Shown here one piece after another: positions 44,447-52,756 of a stretch of DNA of 64,000 nt (within the stretch, counting starts at the first letter, position 1; each line of letters opens with the position of its first letter). The notes under the pieces were generated by a model. The model had not been told where the DNA came from. It did no database searches and saw only the letters and a list, made by a program, of their open reading frames with translations. The translations under genes and the position numbers were made by a program. The DNA is taken from NCBI RefSeq assembly GCF_040144835.1, contig NZ_CP151632.1:1364001-1428000 (forward strand), written 5' to 3'. The DNA is from Microbacterium sp. LWS13-1.2. GTDB taxonomy: Bacteria; Actinomycetota; Actinomycetes; Actinomycetales; Microbacteriaceae.

Positions 44447-45691
44447 TTACGGACGGGCGACGCTCAGAGTCTGGCGGGCGATCTCGAGCTCCTCGTCGGT
44501 CGGCACGACGAGGACGGTGACGGCCGACGCGTCGGTCGAGATGACACGGATGCCGCGCTCGGCGCTCTCGTTGCGCTCATGGTCGATCTCCACGCCGGCG
44601 AATCCGAGCGTCTCGAGCGCCCCGGCGCGTACGCCGGGCGCGTTCTCTCCGACACCGGCCGTGAACGAGATGACGTCGGCGCCGCCGAGCTGGGCGAGAT
44701 AGGCGCCGGCGTAGGCGCGCAGCCGGTGGACGTAGACCTCGAAGGCGAGGAGCGCCCGCGGCTCGCCCCGCCCGATCGCCGCGCGGATGTCTCGCAGGTC
44801 GTTGGATCCCGCGAGGCCGAGCAGGCCGCTGCGCTTGTTGAGGAGGTCGTCGAGGTCGTCGACCGACATGCCGGCGCGCCGCTCGAGCTGGAAGAGCACC
44901 GCGGGGTCGATGTCGCCCGACCTCGTGCCCATGACGAGTCCCTCGAGCGGAGTGAAGCCCATGGACGTGTCGATGGACCGGCCGCCGTCGATCGCGGTGA
45001 CCGATGCGCCGTTGCCCAGGTGGAAGACGATCTGCTTCAACTCGACCAGGGGTCGTGCGAGGAAGGCTGCCGCCGCCTCGCTGACGAACTTGTGCGACGT
45101 GCCGTGGAACCCGTACCGGCGGATGCGATGGGCTGCCGCGACCTCCGTGTCGATCGCGTAGGTGTACGCCGCCGGCGCGAGGGTCTGGTGGAAGGCCGTG
45201 TCGAAGACGGCGACATGGGGCACATCGGGGAACGCCGTCCGGGCGGCGACGATCCCGGCGAGGTTCGCCGGATTGTGCAATGGCGCGAGCACCGAGAGCT
45301 CGTCGATGTTGATCTCGACGAGCGGGGTGATGAGCGTGGGCTCGAAGAACCGCGCGCCGCCGTGGACCACCCGGTGACCGACCGCGACCGGCGGCGTCTC
45401 GGTGAGCGACGGACCGTAGGACGCGAACGCGTCCAGCATGACTTCGAAGCCCGCCGTGTGGTCGGGGATCGGCAGCTCGCGTGTGCGCGTCGCGTCGAGG
45501 AAGGTGGGCGTGCCCGCCACGCCCCCTGTCGCCGCCGGAGCGGGCGTCGCGTAGACCGTGTGACGGGCGACGCCGATCGGCTCGCCGATGCGCTCGACGA
45601 GGCCGGAGGCGAGCGTGCGCTCGGTGTCCATGTCGAGCAGCTGGTACTTGAACGACGAGGAGCCGCTGTTGATGACGAGCACGGGGGTCAT
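44447..45691 (-). CDS. ackA: Acetate kinase
   Basis: 414 residues. It interconverts acetyl phosphate + ADP and acetate + ATP. Motifs VLVINSGSSSFKYQL, VGHRVVHGG, FDTAFHQT, RRYGFHGTSH and SFTAGVGENAP are all present. The ATG at 45691 follows GGGAG; the open frame upstream runs through a repeat and is not coding. Downstream of pta with 56 bases between them, which hold a repeat fragment. Confidence 0.96.
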   Translation of the reverse strand: MTPVLVINSGSSSFKYQLLDMDTERTLASGLVERIGEPIGVARHTVYATPAPAATGGVAGTPTFLDATRTRELPIPDHTAGFEVMLDAFASYGPSLTETPPVAVGHRVVHGGARFFEPTLITPLVEINIDELSVLAPLHNPANLAGIVAARTAFPDVPHVAVFDTAFHQTLAPAAYTYAIDTEVAAAHRIRRYGFHGTSHKFVSEAAAAFLARPLVELKQIVFHLGNGASVTAIDGGRSIDTSMGFTPLEGLVMGTRSGDIDPAVLFQLERRAGMSVDDLDDLLNKRSGLLGLAGSNDLRDIRAAIGRGEPRALLAFEVYVHRLRAYAGAYLAQLGGADVISFTAGVGENAPGVRAGALETLGFAGVEIDHERNESAERGIRVISTDASAVTVLVVPTDEELEIARQTLSVARP

Positions 45692-45710
45692 GCGGTTCAC
45701 TCCCGGATTC

Positions 45711-45735
45711 CGGTCGTTGAGCGAGCGAGGAACGC
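45711..45735. repeat. Fragment of the GGTCGTTGAGCGAGCGA repeat between pta and ackA
   Basis: CGGTCGTTGAGCGAGCGAGG plus AACGC, matching one arm of the elements at 15040-15147 and 22391-22900. It occupies half of the pta-ackA gap, just upstream of the ackA ribosome binding site. Confidence 0.75.
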
Positions 45736-45747
45736 CCGAGAGTGGCA

Positions 45748-47892
45748 TCACTCCCCCTGCGCCTGGATCGCGGTGATCGCGATCGTGTTGATGATGTCGT
45801 CCACCAGGGCGCCGCGCGACAGGTCGTTGATGGGCTTGTTGAGGCCCTGCAGCACCGGTCCGATCGCGACGGCGCCGGCCGAGCGCTGCACCGCCTTGTA
45901 CGTGTTGTTGCCGGTGTTGAGGTCGGGGAAGACGAACACCGTGGCGCGCCCGGCGACCTCCGAGCCCGGCATCTTCGCCGCCGCCACGGCGGCGTCGGCC
46001 GCCGCGTCGTACTGGATCGGTCCCTCGACGAGCAGCTCGGGCGCCCGCGAGCGGACGAGGGCGGTCGCGTCCCTGACCTTCTCGACCTCGGCGCCCGAGC
46101 CCGATTCGCCCGTCGAGTACGACAGCATCGCCACGCGAGGATCGATGCCGAACTGCGCGGCCGTCGCGGCGGACGAGATCGCGATGTCGGCGAGCTGCTC
46201 GCTGGTGGGGTCGGGGATGACGGCGCAGTCGCCGTAGACCAGCACGCGGTCGGCGAGCGCCATCAGGAACACGCTCGAGACGACCGAGACGCCGGGGCGG
46301 GTCTTGATGATCTCGAACGCCGGGCGGATCGTGTGCGCCGTCGTGTGGGCGGCGCCCGAGACCATGCCGTCGGCGAGGCCCAGGTGCACCATCATCGTGC
46401 CGAAGTACGACACGTCGGTCACGGTGTCCGCCGCCTGCGCGACGGTGACGCCCTTGTGCGCGCGCAGTCGGGCGTACTCCTCCGCGAACTTGTGCACGTG
46501 CACCGCGTCGAGCGGCGACAGCACCTCGGCCCCCTGGATGTCGATGCCGAGCTCGATCGCCCGCGCCCGCACCTCGAACGGCTCGCCGAGGATCACGAGG
46601 TCGGCGATGCCGCGCTTGAGCACCGTCGCCGCCGCGCGCAGGACCCGGTCGTCATCCCCCTCGGGCAGCACGATGCGCTTGCGCTGCGCGCGGGCCCGCT
46701 CGATGAGCTGGAACTCGAACATCAGCGGTGTCACCACCGTCGCCCGCGCCAGGCCGACCGAGACGAGCAGTTCATCGGTGTCGACGCTCTGCTCGAACAG
46801 GGCGAGGGCGGTGTCGTAGCGGCGCTGCGAGTCGGCGGCCAGGCGGCCGCGGGTGCCCATGATGCGCACCGCCGTCTCGTACGTACCGAGCTCGGTGGTG
46901 ATGATGGGCACGTTCGACCCCAGGCCGTCGATCAGCCGCGTCACGGGCTCGGGCAGCTCGAACCCGCCGTTCAGCACGATGCCCGAGATCGACGGGAAGG
47001 TGCCCGAGGCATTCGCCAGCAGCGTCGCCAGCAGCACCTCCGACCGGTCGGCGGGGATGATGACCACGGCGCCCTCGAGGAGGCGGGGCAGCACGTTCAC
47101 CATCGACATCCCCGCGACGACGACCGCCAGCGCTTCGCGGGTGAGCAGGTCGGGGTCGCCGGCGAGCAGCTCGCCGTCGACCGAGCGCATGATGCCGCGG
47201 ATCGACGGCGCCACCAGATGCCGATCCTCGGGGATGGCCCAGACCGGCACGGGCGTCGCCGGCACGGTCACCTCGCCGTGGTGCGCGTCGATGGAGCGGC
47301 GGATCGCGGCGATCGTCTCGTCGGCGATGTCCGCCTCCGCGCGGTTGGCCACGACGGCGAACAGTTTCGCACGGCCGTGCCGCAGCTCGGCGAGCGCGAG
47401 ATCCGCGATCTGGCCCATCTCGGCAGGCGTGCGCGGGAGCGAGGACCCGAGCTGCTCGGGCTGCGTCTGGTTCTGCGCCGAGCGCCCGCCGAGCACGAGC
47501 AGGACCGGCGCGCCCAGGTTCGCCGCGATGCGGGCGTTGTACGCGAGCTCGGCGGGGCTGCCGACGTCGGTGTAGTCGCTGCCGACGATGACCACGGCCT
47601 CGCACTGGGCCTCGACCGCCTTGTAGCGCTCGACGATCGTCGCGAGCGCGGCATCCGGATCCTGCCGCACATCGTCGTATGTGACGCCGATGCAGTCGTT
47701 GTAGGGCAGGTCGACGCCGTCGTGGTCGAGCAGCATCTCCAGCACGTAGTCGCGCTCCACGGTCGATCGCGCGATCGCCCGGAACACGCCCACACGCGCG
47801 GTCGCGTGACTCAGGGCATCGAGCACGCCGAGCGCGACCGTCGACTTCCCCGAGTGGCCTTCGGCCGACGTGATGTAGATGCTCTGCGCCAC
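45748..47892 (-). CDS. pta: Phosphate acetyltransferase
   Basis: 714-residue long-form Pta: N-terminal P-loop-like domain (SIYITSAEGHSGKSTVALG), a DRTGG regulatory domain in the middle, and the C-terminal catalytic domain (RKRIVLPEGDDDRVLRAA; VSGAAHTTAHTIRPAFEII). It converts acetyl-CoA and phosphate to acetyl phosphate. There are two adjacent GTG codons; I take the second, 47892, because it sits exactly 6 nt after TAGGCT and gives (M)AQSIYITSAEG, the usual start. Confidence 0.95.
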   Translation of the reverse strand: MAQSIYITSAEGHSGKSTVALGVLDALSHATARVGVFRAIARSTVERDYVLEMLLDHDGVDLPYNDCIGVTYDDVRQDPDAALATIVERYKAVEAQCEAVVIVGSDYTDVGSPAELAYNARIAANLGAPVLLVLGGRSAQNQTQPEQLGSSLPRTPAEMGQIADLALAELRHGRAKLFAVVANRAEADIADETIAAIRRSIDAHHGEVTVPATPVPVWAIPEDRHLVAPSIRGIMRSVDGELLAGDPDLLTREALAVVVAGMSMVNVLPRLLEGAVVIIPADRSEVLLATLLANASGTFPSISGIVLNGGFELPEPVTRLIDGLGSNVPIITTELGTYETAVRIMGTRGRLAADSQRRYDTALALFEQSVDTDELLVSVGLARATVVTPLMFEFQLIERARAQRKRIVLPEGDDDRVLRAAATVLKRGIADLVILGEPFEVRARAIELGIDIQGAEVLSPLDAVHVHKFAEEYARLRAHKGVTVAQAADTVTDVSYFGTMMVHLGLADGMVSGAAHTTAHTIRPAFEIIKTRPGVSVVSSVFLMALADRVLVYGDCAVIPDPTSEQLADIAISSAATAAQFGIDPRVAMLSYSTGESGSGAEVEKVRDATALVRSRAPELLVEGPIQYDAAADAAVAAAKMPGSEVAGRATVFVFPDLNTGNNTYKAVQRSAGAVAIGPVLQGLNKPINDLSRGALVDDIINTIAITAIQAQGE

Positions 47893-47898
47893 CACCCC

Positions 47899-47904
47899 AG
47901 CCTA
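47899..47904 (-). promoter_or_regulatory. -10 element for leaderless pta
   Basis: TAGGCT on the minus strand; its 6-nt distance picks the second of two GTG codons. Confidence 0.5.
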
Positions 47905-47989
47905 TGGGCGGAGGAGGCGCTCCGTCTCGGCCTCGCTCCGCGCGAGCCCCCGGGACAGGGGCCCTCGGAGTGCGCCGAGGGCGCGCGGC

Positions 47990-47995
47990 TACGCT
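47990..47995 (+). promoter_or_regulatory. -10 element for leaderless nudK
   Basis: TACGCT, 6-nt spacer to the ATG at 48002. Confidence 0.5.
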
Positions 47996-48001
47996 CGAGG
48001 C

Positions 48002-48673
48002 ATGGATGCTCCCCGACCCGGAATCGACGTTCCCGACCATCGCGGCCGCACGGGACTGGATCGGATCGGGCGCGATCTGCAGCGCAATCCGGACGTTCGG
48101 GTGACGGACGTCGAGGTGCTTGCCTCCGCCTGGCATGTGCTGCGCCGCACGACGCTCGAATACCGCGATCCGTCGGGCGGATGGGAGACCCAGCAGCGCG
48201 AGACCTACGATCGCGGCAACGGGGCGACGGTGCTGCTCTACGATCCGGATCGGCGCACGGTGCTGCTCACCAGGCAGTTCCGCTACCCGGTCTACGTCAA
48301 CGACCACCCCGACGGGATGCTCATCGAGACGGCGGCGGGACTGCTCGATGACGACGATCCGGCGACGGCGATCCGCCGGGAGGCGGTCGAAGAGACAGGC
48401 GTCGAAGTGGGCGAGCTCGAGCACGTCTGGGACGTGTACATGAGCCCGGGCTCGGTCACCGAGCGGCTCCACTTCTTCGCCGCCCGCTACGACGGCTCGA
48501 CACGCACCGCAGACCGAGGCGGGCTCCCGGAGGAGGGCGAGCACATCGAGCTGCTCGAGATCGGGATCGGCGACGCGCTGGCGATGGTGCGTGATGGGCG
48601 GATCCAGGATGCGAAGACCATCATGCTGCTGCAGTGGGCGGTGCTCGACGGCCCCTTCGCCGCCGGTCGCTGA
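48002..48673 (+). CDS. nudK: Nudix hydrolase, GDP-mannose pyrophosphatase NudK type
   Basis: 223 residues. Nudix helix AGLLDDDDPATAIRREAVEETGVEVG; the stretch through YMSPGSVTERLHFFAARY and the ending DGRIQDAKTIMLLQWAVL follow E. coli NudK closely. The Nudix loop is one residue shorter than the general consensus, as in NudK. NudK hydrolyses GDP-mannose to GMP and mannose 1-phosphate. The N-terminal about 30 residues are extra. Monocistronic, divergent from pta. Confidence 0.85.
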   Translation: MDAPRPGIDVPDHRGRTGLDRIGRDLQRNPDVRVTDVEVLASAWHVLRRTTLEYRDPSGGWETQQRETYDRGNGATVLLYDPDRRTVLLTRQFRYPVYVNDHPDGMLIETAAGLLDDDDPATAIRREAVEETGVEVGELEHVWDVYMSPGSVTERLHFFAARYDGSTRTADRGGLPEEGEHIELLEIGIGDALAMVRDGRIQDAKTIMLLQWAVLDGPFAAGR

Positions 48674-48715
48674 CCGGATCCGGGCACTCGCCTGATCGAA
48701 GCGCCCGGGAAGATT

Positions 48716-48805
48716 AAGACTCTCCGCGAACCCGGCAGAGCCTGGTTACCCTTGCTACGTTTCCGTCCTGGGGGAGTTGGCCTGGATGCCGCCTCGCGGA
48801 GAGCT
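48716..48805 (-). ncRNA. ffs: 4.5S signal recognition particle RNA
   Basis: Minus-strand RNA of about 90 nt. Ends pair as CTCTCCGCGA (48720-48729) with TCGCGGAGAG (48794-48803). The domain IV apex, read on the minus strand, is CAGG-ACG-GAAA-CGT-AGCA: a GNRA tetraloop (48760-48763), a 3-bp stem and the symmetric loop formed by CAGG (48767-48770) and AGCA (48753-48756) that binds Ffh. A TAGACT -10 (48812-48817) places the 5' end near 48805, and the sequence after the closing stem is AT-rich. No protein is expected here. Confidence 0.88.
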
Positions 48806-48811
48806 TCTGAC

Positions 48812-48817
48812 AGTCTA
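48812..48817 (-). promoter_or_regulatory. -10 element of the SRP RNA gene
   Basis: TAGACT on the minus strand, about 7 nt before the predicted RNA 5' end. It lies just beyond the iclR-type gene, whose stop is at 48840. Confidence 0.5.
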
Positions 48818-48839
48818 CCCGCTCTGCGCGGGGCTGACG

Positions 48840-49538
48840 TCACACCACCAGGGGGCCCAGCTGCGCGGCAGCCGGCTGCAGCACCGCCAGCACCGCCGCC
48901 GGCTCGTCCACCCGGTGGCGTGGCCCCGAGAACCCGACCGCTCCGGCGAACCGACCGCTGCCGTCGAGGATCGGCACCGCGACACAGCCGTATCCGGGGG
49001 CGAGCTCGCCCCGCTGGCGAGTGGCGCCCAGTTCGGCGAAGTCCCCGCGCGACGCGCTCTCGGCAGTCCCCTGCTCGATCGTCAGCAGCCGCCCGATCGC
49101 GAACCGCGCCGGCTCGCGGGCGAGACGGACCTCGTCCGACAGCGGGAAGTCGGGATCCGCGTCGATCACCGAGATGCGACCGTCGACGAAGAAGACGACA
49201 TGCACGCCACCGCGCAGCGCCGAGCGCGCCTCGGCGACCACTCCCCTGGCCGCCGACGTCAGACGTGCCGGCGGCGCAGCCACGGCGGCGAGCTGCACGA
49301 CCTTGGCGCCCAGCGCGAACCCCGCGAGGTCGGGGGTGCGCACGAGGTACTCGTCCTGCACGAGCAGGTTCAGGAGGCGGTAGGTGGTGGCCCGCGGCAG
49401 CCCGAGCTCGAGCGAGATCTCGCGCGCGGTCGCACCGGCGCCCAGGTGCGCCACGGCCTCGAGCACCGTCAGTGCGCTGTGGACCGCCTTCGGCTGACGC
49501 GCCGTCAGGGTCGGCCCCGGCGACACCCTCTCAGGCAC
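48840..49538 (-). CDS. IclR family regulator of the amine locus
   Basis: 232 residues. Winged helix ALTVLEAVAHLGAGATAREISLELGLPRATTYRLLNLLVQDEYLVR (about 18-62); IclR effector domain follows (VHVVFFVDGRISVID, ELAPGYGCVAVPILDGSGRFAGAVGFSG). The GTG at 49538 follows GGAGG and sits just upstream of the permease stop, overlapping it. Given its place beside two permeases and an amine oxidase it probably senses an amine or a breakdown product such as an aryl acetate. Confidence 0.85.
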   Translation of the reverse strand: MPERVSPGPTLTARQPKAVHSALTVLEAVAHLGAGATAREISLELGLPRATTYRLLNLLVQDEYLVRTPDLAGFALGAKVVQLAAVAAPPARLTSAARGVVAEARSALRGGVHVVFFVDGRISVIDADPDFPLSDEVRLAREPARFAIGRLLTIEQGTAESASRGDFAELGATRQRGELAPGYGCVAVPILDGSGRFAGAVGFSGPRHRVDEPAAVLAVLQPAAAQLGPLVV

Positions 49539-51030
49539 CGCCCCTCCGCTCCCGCCGGGCGATGCCGCCCAGCACCTCCGAGGCGACGGGCTCGTCGTAC
49601 GACCCGACGCGCGCGAGCGACGGCGTGCCGCGGCGCAGCCGGACGAGCACCGCGATCGCGGCCACGGCGCCGACCGCGAGCACCACCCAGACCGCGACGC
49701 TGCCCGCGGCGGCGTCGACCACGAAGAACGTGACGAGCGCACCGGTGAGCACGACCGCCGACACGGTCGCCGTGATCGCCGATCCGGTCGTGAGCTCGCC
49801 GATGCGCCGCAGGAAGACCGGTGCGGCGATGCACACCAGGATGTAGGCCACGATGTACCCCGCGCCGCCGACGGCGATGGTGGCATGCATCGCGCCGCGC
49901 ACGTCGACGCCCGACAAGAGGAGCAGGAACGGCACGCCGGCGATGAGCGGGAAGGCCAGCGCGACCGCGCCGATGGGCGTGCCGAATCGCGGATGCGCAC
50001 GGCCCGCCGGCGACGGCAGCACGCGGTCGCGCCCCATGGTGAACAGCACGCGGGTGAGGGCGGTGGTGGACCCGATGGCGCACGCGAGGAACGAGGCCGC
50101 GATGCCGATGTCGGCCACGACCCCCCAGCCGCCCAGACCGTACGCCGACGCGAGCTCGTTGATCGGCGAGGCGCTGGCGGCGAGCGAGGCACCCATCGCG
50201 TCGAAGCCGGCGACCTGGGCGACCGCCGCCAGGACATACAGACCGCCAGACAGCAGCACCGTCCACACGATCGCCCTCGGCACATTGCGCAGCGGGGCGC
50301 GGGCCTCGACGCCGAGCGTCGACGCGCTCTCGAAGCCGACGAAGGCGGTGAGCGCGATGACCGAGCCCGCGGCGAGCGCCGCGGGGTCGATCCCGCCGAG
50401 CCCGAGCATGCGACCGGGGTCGATCGGGCCGATCCGGATCAGGAGCACGACGAGGAGCACGGCGATGAGGGCCACCGAGAGCACCTCGACCACGAGGGCG
50501 ATGCGCGAGGACAGCCGGATGCCGCGCACGAGCACGACGGCGACGAAGGCCGCCTCGGCGGCGAGCACGGCGGCGAGCGTCCCCGGGCCTCCTGCCGCGG
50601 GCCACGCCGATTCCAGGAGGAACGTGACGTAGTACGCCCCGCCGAGCAGGGCGAACATCGCGATCGCGCCGTAGCCGACGAGGATCGCCGCCCCGGAGGC
50701 GAGTCCGGCACCCGGCCCCAGGCCGCGTGCGGTGTAGGTGTAGGTCGAACCTGCAGCGGCCAGCCGCCTCGCGAACTGCGAGATGGTGCGTGCCACGAGA
50801 AGGCTGAGAACGCCGGCGAGCACGATCGAGAGCACCGTCGCCGAGGGCGAGATGCCGGCGACGAGCAGCACGACGGTGGTCGCCGCGGCAGCCGGGGCGA
50901 CGGCGGCCACGGACTGGGCGAGGACGTCGAAGAAGCCCACGCTGCGGCGATCCAGCCCGTCCAGCGGTGAACGCGCCCCGAAGTCGTGGACGGGGTCGGG
51001 TCGCGCGATCGCGCGCTCGAGTGCGGTCAT
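49531..51030 (-). CDS. APC family amino acid/amine permease 1
   Basis: 499 residues, about twelve TM helices, AmpA/APC superfamily features near the N-terminus (VGFFDVLAQSVAAVAPAAAATTVVLLVAG) and the mid-protein GFESASTLGVEARAPLRNVPRAI. Cytoplasmic N-tail of about 30 residues. Overlaps the iclR gene at its 3' end, so the two form an operon divergent from the second permease. Substrate inferred to be an amine or amino acid. Confidence 0.88.
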   Translation of the reverse strand: MTALERAIARPDPVHDFGARSPLDGLDRRSVGFFDVLAQSVAAVAPAAAATTVVLLVAGISPSATVLSIVLAGVLSLLVARTISQFARRLAAAGSTYTYTARGLGPGAGLASGAAILVGYGAIAMFALLGGAYYVTFLLESAWPAAGGPGTLAAVLAAEAAFVAVVLVRGIRLSSRIALVVEVLSVALIAVLLVVLLIRIGPIDPGRMLGLGGIDPAALAAGSVIALTAFVGFESASTLGVEARAPLRNVPRAIVWTVLLSGGLYVLAAVAQVAGFDAMGASLAASASPINELASAYGLGGWGVVADIGIAASFLACAIGSTTALTRVLFTMGRDRVLPSPAGRAHPRFGTPIGAVALAFPLIAGVPFLLLLSGVDVRGAMHATIAVGGAGYIVAYILVCIAAPVFLRRIGELTTGSAITATVSAVVLTGALVTFFVVDAAAGSVAVWVVLAVGAVAAIAVLVRLRRGTPSLARVGSYDEPVASEVLGGIARRERRGGA

Positions 51031-51110
51031 GTCGCCTCCGGTGGTGCGCGTGAGACGTTACGCGGGCGCGGTTGCCGGGCCGCTACCCGCGTGTTTCGCC
51101 CGTGTGTCAC

Positions 51111-51145
51111 CCGAATGAGACGGCCGCGCCGGCCGATCTCACTCG
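51111..51145. promoter_or_regulatory. Palindrome in the divergent permease promoter region, candidate IclR operator
   Basis: Arms CCGAATGAGA and TCTCACTCGG (one mismatch) flank an inner GGCCG/CGGCC pair. It sits between the two divergent transcription units, about 80 bp from one start and 95 bp from the other. Confidence 0.5.
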
Positions 51146-51240
51146 GTGTGCACGAGGTTTCACCGGCGCGCGACGGCGCCGCAACGCGGTGCCGCGAGGC
51201 TCAGGGCATCCCGTTCCCGCGTTCGCCCGGAGGTTCTGCC

Positions 51241-52716
51241 ATGACCCAGCTCGAATCGAAGGGAGTCGAGGCGTCCGCGAAGCGGACGCTGACCGGCTCG
51301 CTCGGAGTCACCGCCATCGTCTTCATGGTGGTGGCCGCCGCATCCCCCCTCACCGTGATCGGCGGCGCCGCGCCGCTCGGCATGCTCCTGGGCAACGGGA
51401 TCGGCTTCCCCGCGCTCTACGCCATCAGCGCCGTCATCCTGCTGCTGTTCTCGGTGGGCCTCGCCGCGATGACCCGCCACGTGCCCAGACCGGGCGCCTT
51501 CTTCACGTACGTCGGTTACGGTCTCGGCCGCTCCACCGGCCTCGCGAGCGCGTGGATCGCGATGCTCACTTACACCACGATCCAGGTGTCGGTGTACGGA
51601 TACATCGGCTACATCCTGTCGGTGACGGTCCAGTCGATCGGTGGCCCTGCCCTGCCCTGGTGGCTGATGTCGCTCGCCACGATCGCGGTCGTCGGCGTGC
51701 TGGGCTACCGCCACATCGACCTGTCGAGCAAGGTGCTCGGCGTGCTGCTCGTCGCCGAGGTCGGGATCGTCCTGGCGATGGTGGTCGTCGTGGTCGCCAG
51801 CGGCGGGCCCGAGGGCCTGAGTCTCGCACCGTTCGAGCCTGCGAACGTCGCGAGCGGCTCCCCCGGCGTCGGACTGATGTTCGCGATCGCCGCATTCATC
51901 GGCTTCGAGGCCACCGCGATCTTCCGCGACGAGGCCAAGGACCCGAACCGGACCATCCCTCGCGCCACGTACGCCGCGGTGATCGGCATCGGCGTCTTCT
52001 ACACGCTGGCCGCATGGGGGCTGGTGATGGCGTGGGGGCCGAGCAATGTCCTCGACGCCATCGCGGAGGACCCCGGGACGTTCATCATCACGACGATGGC
52101 CCGCTACCTCGGCTCGTTCGGCGAGATCGCCGTCAACATCCTGCTGATCACCGCGATGTTCGCCTGCGTCCTGTCGTTCCACAACGTCGTCACGCGCTAT
52201 CAGCACTCCATGGCGAACGCCGGCGTCCTTCCGGACAAGATGGGCGCGGTGCACGCCAAGCACCTCTCGCCGCACGTGTCGTCGCTCGTGCAGACGGGCA
52301 CGGCGGTCGTGCTGATCGCGGTCTTCGCGGTACTCGGCCTCGACCCCGTGCTGCAGGTCTTCACCTGGTTCGCCGGTGTCGCGACCCTCGCCATCGCGAT
52401 CCTCATGGCTCTGACGTCGGTCGCGGTGATCGTCTATTTCGTCAGGACCAAGAAGGACCGGCGCGTGTGGAACACGGTCGTCGCCCCCGCCCTCGGATTC
52501 GTGGGGCTCATGCTCTCGGCCGCCCTCATCGTCGCCTACTTCCCGATCATGGTCGGCGACGTCGATGCCGACGGCAACCCGGTTTTCGCCGCCGTCAGCT
52601 GGTTCCTGCTCGGACTCGTGGTGGTCGTGCCCGTCATCGGGTACGTCCAGGCCGCCTGGATCAAGAACCGCCACCCCGCCGCCTACGCGAAGCTCACCGA
52701 CTCGATCGCCGGCTGA
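51241..52716 (+). CDS. APC family amino acid/amine permease 2
   Basis: 491 residues, about twelve TM helices: first helix GSLGVTAIVFMVVAAASPLTVIGGAAPLG, consensus region AIAAFIGFEATAIFRDEAKDPNRTIPRATY. GGAGG lies 8 nt before the ATG; the frame upstream is not supported. 40 bases before the amine oxidase gene, so it most likely imports the oxidase substrate (phenethylamine, tyramine or similar). Confidence 0.9.
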   Translation: MTQLESKGVEASAKRTLTGSLGVTAIVFMVVAAASPLTVIGGAAPLGMLLGNGIGFPALYAISAVILLLFSVGLAAMTRHVPRPGAFFTYVGYGLGRSTGLASAWIAMLTYTTIQVSVYGYIGYILSVTVQSIGGPALPWWLMSLATIAVVGVLGYRHIDLSSKVLGVLLVAEVGIVLAMVVVVVASGGPEGLSLAPFEPANVASGSPGVGLMFAIAAFIGFEATAIFRDEAKDPNRTIPRATYAAVIGIGVFYTLAAWGLVMAWGPSNVLDAIAEDPGTFIITTMARYLGSFGEIAVNILLITAMFACVLSFHNVVTRYQHSMANAGVLPDKMGAVHAKHLSPHVSSLVQTGTAVVLIAVFAVLGLDPVLQVFTWFAGVATLAIAILMALTSVAVIVYFVRTKKDRRVWNTVVAPALGFVGLMLSAALIVAYFPIMVGDVDADGNPVFAAVSWFLLGLVVVVPVIGYVQAAWIKNRHPAAYAKLTDSIAG

Positions 52717-52756
52717 CGCACCGCGCCGACATCCATCCCCGCACCGAAGGAGCACC

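Noticed and set aside
48777..49733. TTG-started plus-strand frame after a GGGGGAG motif
   Set aside because: The GGGGGAG is part of the minus-strand SRP RNA and the frame is antisense to the IclR-type gene.
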